From JAWAPU01 sp038894275 (GTDB lineage Archaea > Nanobdellota > Nanobdellia > UBA10117), in assembly GCA_038894275.1 (NCBI GenBank), contig JAWAPU010000018.1:1-11234 (forward strand): a stretch of DNA of 11,234 bases, read 5' to 3'. The translations under genes and the position numbers were made by a program. Below are positions 1 through 5,707 of this stretch, one piece after another. Each line of letters begins with the position of its first letter. Position 1 is the stretch's first letter. The notes beneath the pieces are model-generated. The model did not search any database, was not told the origin of the DNA, and saw only the letters and a list, made by a program, of their open reading frames with translations.

Positions 1-2
1 CG

Positions 3-209
3 TTAGAAAATTATTTGATGGTAACACTTGGAGCTTCTGCTGGTTTGTCAATAGGTACACTTATTTTATTACCGAGCATGCAAGATTCTATTAAATACGC
101 TTTATTGGCGTGGGGAAGCGTATCCTCTTCGTTGGCTCTCGGGTATTTAATAACCCGCGATAATAAAAAAGAAAATTTGGAAGGCTTAGAGAAAAAATTA
201 AAAGAATAA
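3..209 (+). CDS. Small two-helix membrane protein, probably 5'-partial
   Basis: Function unknown. The frame is open from the left edge (codons L-E-N-Y-L then ATG at 18), so the gene may begin outside the window; TTG at 15 and ATG at 18 are the only internal starts nearby. Two hydrophobic segments are visible, one directly after the ATG (about VTLGASAGLSIGTLILL) and one around YALLAWGSVSSSLALGYLI. A short charged tail ending LEKKLKE follows. The first helix begins at once after the ATG, whereas the next gene has about 15 residues before its first helix, which favours a start upstream of the window. The stop codon directly abuts the start of the next gene, so the two are almost certainly co-transcribed. 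Layout and tail resemble the neighbour, suggesting a tandem duplication. A holin-like or membrane-anchoring role is possible but nothing in the sequence proves it. Confidence 0.6.
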   Translation, partial: LENYLMVTLGASAGLSIGTLILLPSMQDSIKYALLAWGSVSSSLALGYLITRDNKKENLEGLEKKLKE

Positions 210-470
210 ATGGAACCTGTCTATTTAGACTTTCGAATTGAATTTTTCAAAGCGAGTTATAAAGCTCTTATTGGCGGCCTTCTCGGGTATTTAGCAAATG
301 TTGGTGGTAAAATTGTAGACAATTCTTTTTTAGAAATATTCGGAGCGGGTCTTTGTGCGTGCTCTTTGACTTATCTAGGTTTTAGCTTAGGAATAGCTTA
401 CTATAATTATATCGGTACTAAATCAAAATTAGAAAATTTAGAAAAAAAATTAGAAAAGAAAACTTTATAA
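210..470 (+). CDS. Small two-helix membrane protein, apparent paralogue of the preceding gene
   Basis: An 86-residue protein of unknown function. It has two hydrophobic stretches (about residues 18-33 and 42-65) and a lysine/glutamate-rich tail (residues 71-86, LENLEKKLEKK), the same plan as the upstream protein, whose tail reads ENLEGLEKKLKE. The ATG follows the upstream stop codon with no spacer, so translation is probably coupled. There is no signal-peptide cleavage site, catalytic motif or cysteine ligand pattern; the two cysteines (49 and 51) lie inside the second helix. A short coiled-coil tail could support oligomerisation or interaction between the two proteins. The TATA-like box of the next gene overlaps this gene's stop codon. 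Confidence 0.65.
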   Translation: MEPVYLDFRIEFFKASYKALIGGLLGYLANVGGKIVDNSFLEIFGAGLCACSLTYLGFSLGIAYYNYIGTKSKLENLEKKLEKKTL

Positions 471-474
471 ATAG
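464..474 (+). promoter_or_regulatory. TATA-like box for the gene at 493
   Basis: TTTATAAATAG preceded by the purine-rich AGAAAAC gives a BRE/TATA-like pair. Its centre is about 24 nt before the ATG at 493, the position expected for a leaderless archaeal transcript. It overlaps the stop codon of the preceding gene, so the 493 gene may be transcribed separately from the membrane-protein pair. Confidence 0.5.
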
Positions 475-492
475 CAATATTGAGAAAAATGT

Positions 493-981
493 ATGGTCGA
501 GGATAAATCTGGTGGAGATGAATCTTGGGGAGATTGCTTAAAAAAATATGCACCAGAATTAAAAAATTATTTAGAAGAGTCAGAAGCGAGTACAAATTCT
601 AATGAGATTTTGATTGACAAAGTAGTGAGCATAAACAACACAATGTACTTTAGAGTATTTGTTTCAAAAGAAAGCAATGAGCCTAGTGAAAATTACTTTG
701 AAAGGATAGAACTTTTAAGAAAAAATATAGGACCAATTGAATTAAAAAATAAAATGGGCGACAGTTACTCGATTAATAATTTATTAAATAATAGCAATCT
801 TGAAAAACCAACTGATGGATGCGTAGCAATTTATGAAATTTCAAATATGGCTTTTAATGAAAAATATGTAAAAGAGGCCATTATACAAGCTTTTAATAAT
901 GCACAAAGTAAAGTATGCACATCGCAAAAATCAAATCTTATTGAAAAGCTTAAACAAACAATTTTAGATCATTTTGATTAA
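493..981 (+). CDS. Hypothetical soluble protein, 162 aa
   Basis: I do not recognise the family. The protein is acidic near the N-terminus and has no membrane segment. A strand-like stretch (residues 51-58, MYFRVFVS) is followed by a likely amphipathic helix (residues 68-79), a variable Asn-rich loop (93-105), a second strand-like stretch (110-116, CVAIYEI) and two C-terminal helices (123-137 and 147-160). This suggests a small alpha/beta fold. The start is chosen at ATG 493 because a TATA-like box lies about 24 nt upstream and an out-of-frame ATG at 489 terminates after five codons. Cysteines 15, 110 and 142 do not form a metal-binding pattern. The order of elements loosely resembles the 97-residue protein at 1159. 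The 3' end overlaps the end of the small minus-strand ORF by four bases. Confidence 0.6.
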   Translation: MVEDKSGGDESWGDCLKKYAPELKNYLEESEASTNSNEILIDKVVSINNTMYFRVFVSKESNEPSENYFERIELLRKNIGPIELKNKMGDSYSINNLLNNSNLEKPTDGCVAIYEISNMAFNEKYVKEAIIQAFNNAQSKVCTSQKSNLIEKLKQTILDHFD

Positions 982-1097
982 GGAAAAACTCCTTCATAAA
1001 CATCAACTGCGTGAATTGTTAAAGCAAGCATTATTAATAAAATTGTTAAAAAAATACATGCAAACAATAGATTTTCTTTTATATTTTTAAATTCCAT
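978..1097 (-). CDS. Putative 39-aa single-helix membrane protein
   Basis: The spacer between the two plus-strand hypotheticals contains a minus-strand ORF of 39 codons with ATG at 1097 and TAA at 978-980. Its product begins MEFKNIKENL, has one hydrophobic helix (about residues 10-31, LLFACIFLTILLIMLALTI) and ends in HAVDVYEGVFP. A basic N-terminus before the helix and a short polar tail are what a small bitopic membrane protein would show. It fills most of an otherwise empty 177-bp gap, its end overlaps the opposing stop codon by a few bases as other convergent genes here do, and an AT-rich TATA-like stretch lies about 26 nt upstream. No family is recognised. Chance ORFs of this length are common in AT-rich DNA, so it remains tentative. 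Confidence 0.4.
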   Translation of the reverse strand: MEFKNIKENLLFACIFLTILLIMLALTIHAVDVYEGVFP

Positions 1098-1110
1098 TAT
1101 ATATGGAATT
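1090..1110. repeat. Perfect inverted repeat over the start of the 39-aa ORF
   Basis: AATTCCAT at 1090-1097 and ATGGAATT at 1103-1110 are perfect inverted copies separated by TATAT. The repeat contains the start codon of the minus-strand small ORF and lies between two divergent starts, so it could be an operator or a small hairpin. Short palindromes are frequent in AT-rich DNA, but the 8-bp arms with GG/CC cores are longer than most here. Confidence 0.5.
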
Positions 1111-1115
1111 AAATA

Positions 1116-1129
1116 AAACTTTTTATTTT
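1116..1129. promoter_or_regulatory. Possible divergent TATA-like element
   Basis: An AAACTTTTTATTTT stretch lies about 26 nt from the ATG of the minus-strand small ORF and about 36 nt from the ATG at 1159. On the plus strand this would place transcription start near 1148-1150, giving a leader of about ten bases that would just include the Shine-Dalgarno-like GGTGA. The assignment rests only on spacing and composition in an AT-rich spacer. Confidence 0.3.
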
Positions 1130-1149
1130 TTTCTATTATAGATATTTTT

Positions 1150-1154
1150 GGTGA
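1150..1154 (+). promoter_or_regulatory. Shine-Dalgarno-like site for the gene at 1159
   Basis: GGTGA ends four bases before the ATG at 1159 and matches the archaeal anti-Shine-Dalgarno core. It supports ATG 1159 as the start. Most other genes in the window lack such a site and look leaderless. Confidence 0.5.
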
Positions 1155-1158
1155 GATT

Positions 1159-1452
1159 ATGTATCAAAATGCAAAAGAGCTGACAAATAAATTAAGCCAA
1201 ATAGCCATAGGCACGAAAATAACATTTACTTTAATACCTGCTGGAGATGGAACCCAGTATTTTCTTAGAGGTAACGTTGAAAATAACCCAACAGAATTAT
1301 ACAAAAAAATAAAAGAGGCAGGCATAGAAAATCTGATAAAAAGTGAAGATGAAGTTAGAGACTGTTGCTTTTATTTAGGAAAATTTTCAAATACAGATAC
1401 AAAAAGTCCTATAGATGTTGCACAAAAAATCGTAAACATAGCAAAGAAATAA
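1159..1452 (+). CDS. Hypothetical soluble protein, 97 aa
   Basis: Function and family not recognised. The 97 residues suggest a small alpha/beta domain: an N-terminal helix (residues 3-17), strands around 20-26 (KITFTLI) and 33-40, a helix at 44-61, a strand around 69-73 (CCFYL) and a C-terminal helix (85-96). There is no membrane segment. The adjacent cysteines C69-C70 sit in the predicted strand and do not resemble a metal site. A GGTGA ribosome-binding site supports the start. The order of elements (strand, helix, a strand with Cys and aromatic residues, helix) loosely matches the 162-aa protein upstream, so they may be distant relatives. The stop codon is one base from the end of the convergent DNA ligase gene. 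Confidence 0.6.
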   Translation: MYQNAKELTNKLSQIAIGTKITFTLIPAGDGTQYFLRGNVENNPTELYKKIKEAGIENLIKSEDEVRDCCFYLGKFSNTDTKSPIDVAQKIVNIAKK

Positions 1453-1453
1453 G

Positions 1454-3166
1454 TTAAAGAAGTTTAGTTTTCTTTTTCTCTTTTCCTTTCTGCATCTCAT
1501 AAATTTTTTTTACCCTTTCTAAATCGTCTGGTTCCTCTTTTTCTAATCTTAATCTTATAACTCTTGGAAATCTTAATGCAAAACCACTAGCGTAAGTTGG
1601 AGATTTTTGAATTTCTTCATAACTCACTTCAATTATAATTTTGGGCTTGACCCAAATAGTGTGACCTTCCTCTTTTATTATTAAAGGTTTAAGCATTTTT
1701 GTTAATTCTGCAAAAGTGACATCTCCTGGCTGAATTTTTTTCTCTTTAATTCCAGTTCCAACCATTCCAATTTCTTTTATCTCGCCGGTATCCGAATCCC
1801 TTGCACCTAAAATTAAGGAGCCTATCCAACCTGCTCTTTTTCCGGTTCCCCAAATTCCTCCGATTATAGCCAAATCTAAATTTTCTAAAGTGGGTTTAAC
1901 TTTCAACCACCCACCTGCTACAGACCTTCCAGGAACGTATAGTGCATCTAAATTTTTAACAATTAATCCTTCGTGCCCTTCTGCTAGTGCTTTCTTATAA
2001 AATTTGTCTGCTTCTTCAAGATTTTTAGTTTCTAAAGAATCTGCAATTCTGAATTTATTTGGAACTGTACATACATTCTTTTTTAAAATTTCAAATCTTT
2101 CTCGTAATGGTTTATCAAATAAATTTTTTCCGTCTAAATAAAGAATATCAAATAAGTTAACTTGAACAGGTATTTCTTTTATTGCTTTTTCAATATCATA
2201 TTTTCTTTTTATCCTAGTAGATAAAAGTTGAAAGGGTATGGGTTTACCTGTTTTGCTGTCTAAACCTAAAGTTTCGCCATCAACAATTATTTCCTTTGCT
2301 TTCAAACCTTTTTTTGCTAATTCTACTATGTCTGGAAAAGCGTTTGTTACGTCTTCTAATCGTCTTGTAAAAATCCAAATTTTTTCGCCTTTTTTGTGAA
2401 TTAAAGACCTCATGCCATCATATTTATATTGTAATAACACATTTTCATAAGAATCTAAAGCAGTTTTGAGGTCTGGTGCTTTTTCTGCTAACAAAACATT
2501 ACAAGGCAAGCCAATCTGTAATTTTATTTTTTGTAAACCTTTTGCGCCTTGTTTCGCCACGATTTTTGCAATTTCTCCATAATCTGGAAGAAAATTCCAA
2601 GCATTTTCAACTTCTTCCGGAGAAACATTAAACGCTTGAGCAATTGCATCTTTCAAAATGCCTTCTGCCAATCCAACTCTTAATTGCTCCAAAACAGTCC
2701 TACAAATATATTTTGCTTCTATCGGTTTTGCGTTAGTTAAAAGTTCTGCTAACAAAGCCATCTTTCTTTCTTGAGAACCCGCCCCTGCTTGTATTGCTAT
2801 TTGTCTAAAATTGTCAAAAACTTTTTCAATTGTTAATTCTTCTTTGCTTAAGGTTATTTGAACTTTATTTTTAATTAAAATTTCAATTGCATTTCCCAAA
2901 TCTCCTGTTTTTTTAAATTGTTCGATAACTTTATGTTCGGAAAGGCCAAGAGTTTTTGCTATTGTTTTGATTAGCATTTGTTGTGCAACTCCGATTTCTT
3001 GTTCTGCCCAAGGTGGAAAAACTTTGCCAAGCAACAATAAAACAACTTTCGGCAAATCTTCACTTGGCACTGTTTTTAAGAAATTTGCTAAAATTTCTGT
3101 TTTAGCTAATTTTTTTGTGGTAGATTCGAGTTTCTCATAAGTTTTTGCCAGGTCAATATAATGCAT
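1454..3166 (-). CDS. lig: ATP-dependent DNA ligase
   Basis: Seals nicks in duplex DNA with ATP through an enzyme-AMP intermediate, acting in Okazaki-fragment joining and repair. At 570 residues it has the usual archaeal LIG1 length. Residues 1-220 form the helical DNA-binding domain. The nucleotidyltransferase domain (about 225-428) carries motif I K248-Y-D-G-M-R with the adenylated lysine K248, FTRR at 266-269, VDGE at 295-298, LFDILYLDG at 338-346, EGHEGLIVK at 396-404 and WLKVKP at 420-425. The C-terminal OB domain (about 430-540) ends with the motif VI-like RFPRVIRLR (532-540), followed by a lysine-rich tail. All catalytic motifs are present, so it should be active. A TATA-like box about 23 nt before the ATG suggests its own leaderless promoter, although pdaD lies 51 bp upstream on the same strand. 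An oxidoreductase or RNA ligase assignment is not supported. Confidence 0.97.
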   Translation of the reverse strand: MHYIDLAKTYEKLESTTKKLAKTEILANFLKTVPSEDLPKVVLLLLGKVFPPWAEQEIGVAQQMLIKTIAKTLGLSEHKVIEQFKKTGDLGNAIEILIKNKVQITLSKEELTIEKVFDNFRQIAIQAGAGSQERKMALLAELLTNAKPIEAKYICRTVLEQLRVGLAEGILKDAIAQAFNVSPEEVENAWNFLPDYGEIAKIVAKQGAKGLQKIKLQIGLPCNVLLAEKAPDLKTALDSYENVLLQYKYDGMRSLIHKKGEKIWIFTRRLEDVTNAFPDIVELAKKGLKAKEIIVDGETLGLDSKTGKPIPFQLLSTRIKRKYDIEKAIKEIPVQVNLFDILYLDGKNLFDKPLRERFEILKKNVCTVPNKFRIADSLETKNLEEADKFYKKALAEGHEGLIVKNLDALYVPGRSVAGGWLKVKPTLENLDLAIIGGIWGTGKRAGWIGSLILGARDSDTGEIKEIGMVGTGIKEKKIQPGDVTFAELTKMLKPLIIKEEGHTIWVKPKIIIEVSYEEIQKSPTYASGFALRFPRVIRLRLEKEEPDDLERVKKIYEMQKGKEKKKTKLL

Positions 3167-3183
3167 ACTTTAAAGAAGAAATT

Positions 3184-3194
3184 GTATATAAAAA
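3184..3194 (-). promoter_or_regulatory. BRE/TATA-like promoter of lig
   Basis: On the minus strand TCGAAAAAG precedes TTTTTATATAC, centred about 23 nt before the lig ATG at 3166. This fits an archaeal BRE/TATA pair for a leaderless mRNA and lies in the 51-bp spacer after pdaD. Confidence 0.5.
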
Positions 3195-3217
3195 CTTTTT
3201 CGATTAAAAATCAACAA

Positions 3218-3772
3218 TTAATCGCAAAAAACTGCTGCTGCAACAACAGTAGTCCATAATCCGTTTTTATCCCCCTCTGCAGATTGCGTTATGTTTCTTG
3301 TCTTAACAATTTTCCCGGACATTTTGAATTCTTGTTTTAATTCATCCCAATCCTTATTCGGATCAAATTCTAAGCCCAAGGTTGTTGCCAACATTTGGGC
3401 GGCCATATCCTCTGCTGTTTCTCCTGCTTTTTCTGCGGTTTCACCGAAAGCGTGATACTCGCTCAAATAACCATACATGTTTGAATCTGAGGGTATTGCT
3501 GCGCCCACCGACGCAGATATCAGCCTATTTGGTTCGTTTGTAGAATTTCTTGCAATTACAACATAAGTTATTTGTCCCGGCTTTAATAATTTTAACCCTT
3601 CTTCTCTTGATATTACTTTACAATTTGGTGGCAAAATAGAAGAAACAGAAACCAAATTACATATTTGTATGCCTGCGTCTCTTAAAGCTGCTTCGAACGA
3701 TTGTAATTGGCTTTTATGCTTGCCAACGCCTTTCGTGAAAAAAACTTTTTGCGGTATATAGCTATCAGCCAT
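3218..3772 (-). CDS. pdaD: Pyruvoyl-dependent arginine decarboxylase
   Basis: Decarboxylates arginine to agmatine, the first step of archaeal polyamine synthesis and the source of agmatine for agmatidine at tRNA-Ile2. The 184 residues match the PdaD family over their whole length. The N-terminal part has FFTKGVGKHKSQLQSFE (11-27). The self-cleavage segment NLVSVSSILPP (39-49) contains S44-S45; by family analogy cleavage occurs between them and S45 becomes the pyruvoyl group. EYHAFGETAE (105-114) contains the conserved region with the probable catalytic glutamate E105. The C-terminus (NGLWTTVVAAAVF) is also typical. ATG 3772 is the start: it gives the normal MADSYIPQKVFFTKG beginning, and a nearby upstream ATG is out of frame. 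It is divergent from the RHH protein gene across a 54-bp spacer with a central palindromic TATA-like box. Regulation by that RHH protein is possible but inferred only from position. Confidence 0.96.
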   Translation of the reverse strand: MADSYIPQKVFFTKGVGKHKSQLQSFEAALRDAGIQICNLVSVSSILPPNCKVISREEGLKLLKPGQITYVVIARNSTNEPNRLISASVGAAIPSDSNMYGYLSEYHAFGETAEKAGETAEDMAAQMLATTLGLEFDPNKDWDELKQEFKMSGKIVKTRNITQSAEGDKNGLWTTVVAAAVFCD

Positions 3773-3795
3773 TTTTTCCCATTAAGCTCCAAAAG

Positions 3796-3803
3796 TTTTA
3801 AAA
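3796..3803. promoter_or_regulatory. Shared palindromic TATA-like box between pdaD and the RHH gene
   Basis: TTTTAAAA is centred at 3799.5, exactly midway between the two divergent start codons (3772 and 3827), 27.5 nt from each. If both mRNAs are leaderless, one TBP site could serve both directions. A second AT box (ATATTATATAG, 3804-3814) is adjacent and could contribute to the pdaD direction with a longer leader. Confidence 0.5.
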
Positions 3804-3826
3804 ATATTATATAGTGAAGTATACAA

Positions 3827-4384
3827 ATGACTGAAAAATACGACATAAAAATAAATGCATACATATCTGGAGAAGACAGGAGAGCAATAAGAGCTGCAGC
3901 ATATACACAAGGCTGTTCTATGTCTGAAATTATAAGATCTGCTACACTTGAGACTATATTAAAAATCGAAAAGGGCGTTGCTCAAATAGAAAAATTTCAG
4001 AACAATACGAATAAAGACGAGATGTTTTACAAAATAAGTGTGCGTTTTTCAAAAGAACAAGAAAAAAAATTGTGTGAAGTAACCGAAGCTGCAAATTGCT
4101 CTACTGCTGAATTTATAAGGTATGCAATATATGAAACATTAAATAAAAAAAATAATAATGTAAAAATAAACATAGAAATTTCTAATAAGCTATATAATAC
4201 TATAACACAGTTCATTGAAAAAGGATATTTTCCGTCAAATATGTCTGTAGAAGAAATAGTTCAAGATTTTGCGAACAAAAATTTACTACCGCAACTTAAT
4301 GAGCAATTACTTGAGCGCATAAACGACACAATACGCATATCCAAATCTGGAGAATACCTACTAAAATTTAAAAATAGAAATTAA
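3827..4384 (+). CDS. Multi-unit ribbon-helix-helix (RHH) protein, probable DNA-binding regulator
   Basis: The 185 residues contain internal repeats. Residues 7-44 and 68-105 align without gaps, with about 12 identities in 38 positions, at a period of 61 residues. Each has a strand (YDIKINAYIS; MFYKISVRFS), a helix, a C-S turn (C30-S31; C91-S92) and a second helix with E-x-I-R-x-A-x-x-E-T. This is the strand-helix-helix order of the RHH (MetJ/Arc) DNA-binding fold. A third, more divergent unit may span residues 112-152 (VKINIEIS, helix, NMSVEEIVQDF, helix). The C-terminus (153-185) is helical then basic. RHH proteins normally dimerise to form one DNA-binding ribbon; two units in one chain could pair internally. 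The ATG at 3827 lies 27 nt from a TATA-like box shared with pdaD, so self-regulation or regulation of pdaD is plausible but not shown. No toxin gene is adjacent, which argues against a simple antitoxin. Confidence 0.75.
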   Translation: MTEKYDIKINAYISGEDRRAIRAAAYTQGCSMSEIIRSATLETILKIEKGVAQIEKFQNNTNKDEMFYKISVRFSKEQEKKLCEVTEAANCSTAEFIRYAIYETLNKKNNNVKINIEISNKLYNTITQFIEKGYFPSNMSVEEIVQDFANKNLLPQLNEQLLERINDTIRISKSGEYLLKFKNRN

Positions 4385-4426
4385 GATAAATGAGGCGCAA
4401 TAGGCGATTTATTTGCAAAACTTGTT

Positions 4427-5590
4427 TTAACTTTTTTTAACGCCCCTAGCTAAATCTTCTAAAGGCTCTAGCATTTCATGATATTTTGGCTTTTCAAAAT
4501 GTTCTCTTATAGGCTTCAATATCTCTATAAGAGAATCTGCTACTGCGTTTTTAAGATCGATTGGGTGTATCAAACCTTCGGCGAACATTTTTTCTAATTC
4601 TTCATAATTATCAAAATGTATTGTTCCGCCATATTTTTGGGGTCTTTCAATTGTTAATTCTTTATTTAATTTAAAAATAATGTGTTTAGTCCAATCGAGC
4701 ACGGGATTATATTCTACGTGCTTTGCCGGGCAAAAAGCAGCCATTAGTTTTGATTTTATATTTTCTTCTGAGTCTGTTAAAAATACGGCTGTATTTGGTT
4801 TTGATTTAGACATCTTCATTGTAGCTACAACTTCTTTTAATTTGTTTTTTGGAATGGGCCAAATTGGAGGTTCTTGCAGACCCAATATTAAATGATGGTG
4901 GATTGCTATTGGTTTATAAATTTCTTCACAATTATTGTGCTTTCTTCTTAATGGCGTCGAATATTTCAATTTTGTTGCAACTTCTCTTGCTATTACATGA
5001 GCTTTTCTTTGATCCATTCCTCCGTGCGCAAGATTTATTCCTTGTGCAAAGATATCTGCAACTTGCATTGCAGGGTACCAAAGTAAAGCAAAATTCACTT
5101 GCTCACCCAATTTTCTACCTGCAATAATTATGCTTCTTTTTATTCTAGCTAAATTCGTATTTTTTGCTATTTCTAAAGCGGTTGTCCAATACCTATTTCC
5201 TAATTTTTCGTATAACTCAGAACCAACTATAAAATCAACTTTATCCGTATCTGCTCCGGCAACTTCTAAAGATTTTTTAAAACACTCTTTATAAAAGCCT
5301 ATTGCTGTTTTTTTAATAAAATCTAAATCCCCGCCTAACTTCTCATTTATCCAAGCATGATAATCTGCTAAAAAAATAGAACATTTTATTCCTGCTTTTT
5401 GCAAATCAGCTATTTTTAAAGCAGGCATAAAACCCGTACCTAAATGCAATAAACCTGAAATTTCAAACCCGCTATAGTGTTTTAAGGGCAAACCTATTTC
5501 AATTGCTGTTCTNNNNNNNNNNTCCCCTTCTGTTAAAATTTCTTCTGTAGGAGATGCTTTAATTAATTTTATTTTATCTTCGACATCCAT
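4427..5590 (-). CDS. tyrS: Tyrosyl-tRNA synthetase, archaeal type, interrupted by an assembly gap
   Basis: Charges tRNA-Tyr with tyrosine in the cytoplasm. It is a class I synthetase with HLGTG at 49-53 in the HIGH position and KMSKS at 259-263. The tyrosine-pocket pattern of the archaeal enzyme is present: Y39 in YSGFEISG, then Y172, Q176 and D179 in YPAMQVADI, followed by GGMDQRKAH (190-198). The C-terminal part (HPIDLKNAVADSLIEILKPIR, split at 342-362) matches the end of archaeal TyrRS. The GGMDQRK motif and the pocket residues favour TyrRS over TrpRS. About 387 residues is longer than the roughly 306 of the Methanocaldococcus enzyme, with added sequence before KMSKS and at the C-terminus. 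Ten Ns cover residues 23-26; the frame is kept across them and the spacing agrees with homologues, so the gene is probably intact. A TATA-like box lies about 25 nt before ATG 5590. Confidence 0.94.
   Translation of the reverse strand: MDVEDKIKLIKASPTEEILTEGXXXXRTAIEIGLPLKHYSGFEISGLLHLGTGFMPALKIADLQKAGIKCSIFLADYHAWINEKLGGDLDFIKKTAIGFYKECFKKSLEVAGADTDKVDFIVGSELYEKLGNRYWTTALEIAKNTNLARIKRSIIIAGRKLGEQVNFALLWYPAMQVADIFAQGINLAHGGMDQRKAHVIAREVATKLKYSTPLRRKHNNCEEIYKPIAIHHHLILGLQEPPIWPIPKNKLKEVVATMKMSKSKPNTAVFLTDSEENIKSKLMAAFCPAKHVEYNPVLDWTKHIIFKLNKELTIERPQKYGGTIHFDNYEELEKMFAEGLIHPIDLKNAVADSLIEILKPIREHFEKPKYHEMLEPLEDLARGVKKS
5513..5522. other. Assembly gap (10 N) within tyrS
   Basis: Ten undetermined bases interrupt tyrS near its N-terminus. 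Both flanks are in the same reading frame if the gap is really ten bases, and compared with the Methanocaldococcus enzyme the distance between the EEILTE segment and YSGFE is close to normal. The nominal size may therefore be about right, although ten Ns can also be a placeholder for a gap of unknown length. Confidence 0.95.
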
Positions 5591-5609
5591 AAAAAGTTTT
5601 GTTTAAGGT

Positions 5610-5620
5610 TATTTAAAATA
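5610..5620 (-). promoter_or_regulatory. TATA-like box of tyrS
   Basis: On the minus strand TATTTTAAATA is centred about 25 nt before the tyrS ATG at 5590, the spacing seen before several other genes here. It predicts a leaderless mRNA. Confidence 0.45.
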
Positions 5621-5636
5621 TTTTCGATAAAATAAA

Positions 5637-5656
5637 AATTTTAAAAGTTTAAAATT
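5637..5656. repeat. 20-bp near-palindrome in the tyrS/glycosyltransferase spacer
   Basis: AATTTTAAA (5637-5645) and TTTAAAATT (5648-5656) are perfect inverted arms around AG. The element lies behind the TATA-like boxes of both divergent genes. It could be an operator, or a by-product of AT-rich composition. Confidence 0.4.
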
Positions 5657-5686
5657 GTGGGCGAAAGGTGCGAGAAGTTGGAGTGA
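5657..5686. other. G-rich, purine-biased patch in an AT-rich spacer
   Basis: About 29 bases (5657-5685) contain 15 G and only 2 C, close to 59% GC, within a spacer that is otherwise almost all A and T. The patch coincides with a nine-codon frame from GTG to TGA (VGERCEKLE). There is no box C/D pattern, clear hairpin or tRNA-like feature. It may be a small RNA segment, a protein-binding site or a decayed gene remnant; I cannot tell which. Confidence 0.3.
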
Positions 5687-5707
5687 AAATAAAAACAATT
5701 AGAAAAA

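Noticed and set aside
407..595. Minus-strand 62-codon frame at the junction of the second and third genes
   Set aside because: It is antisense to Lys-rich coding sequence and a promoter, with low-complexity composition and no supporting signal.
1780..1800. A tRNA-like T-loop resemblance (GGTATCCGAATCC)
   Set aside because: It lies inside the coding sequence of lig, and no acceptor, D or anticodon stem can be formed around it.
3682..3864. Minus-strand 60-codon hydrophobic frame across the pdaD/RHH spacer
   Set aside because: It covers the divergent promoter and overlaps the starts of two well-supported genes. Its hydrophobicity comes from the AT-rich DNA.
4386..4412. Weak inverted repeat (ATAAAT ... 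ATTTAT) between the convergent RHH and tyrS genes, considered as a terminator
   Set aside because: Only six AT pairs with a 15-base loop. Archaeal termination depends mainly on oligo-T tracts, so I cannot support a specific terminator.
4680..5127. Two plus-strand frames antisense to tyrS (71 and 92 codons)
   Set aside because: tyrS carries all its catalytic motifs in the opposite frame. The antisense products show only a composition shadow.
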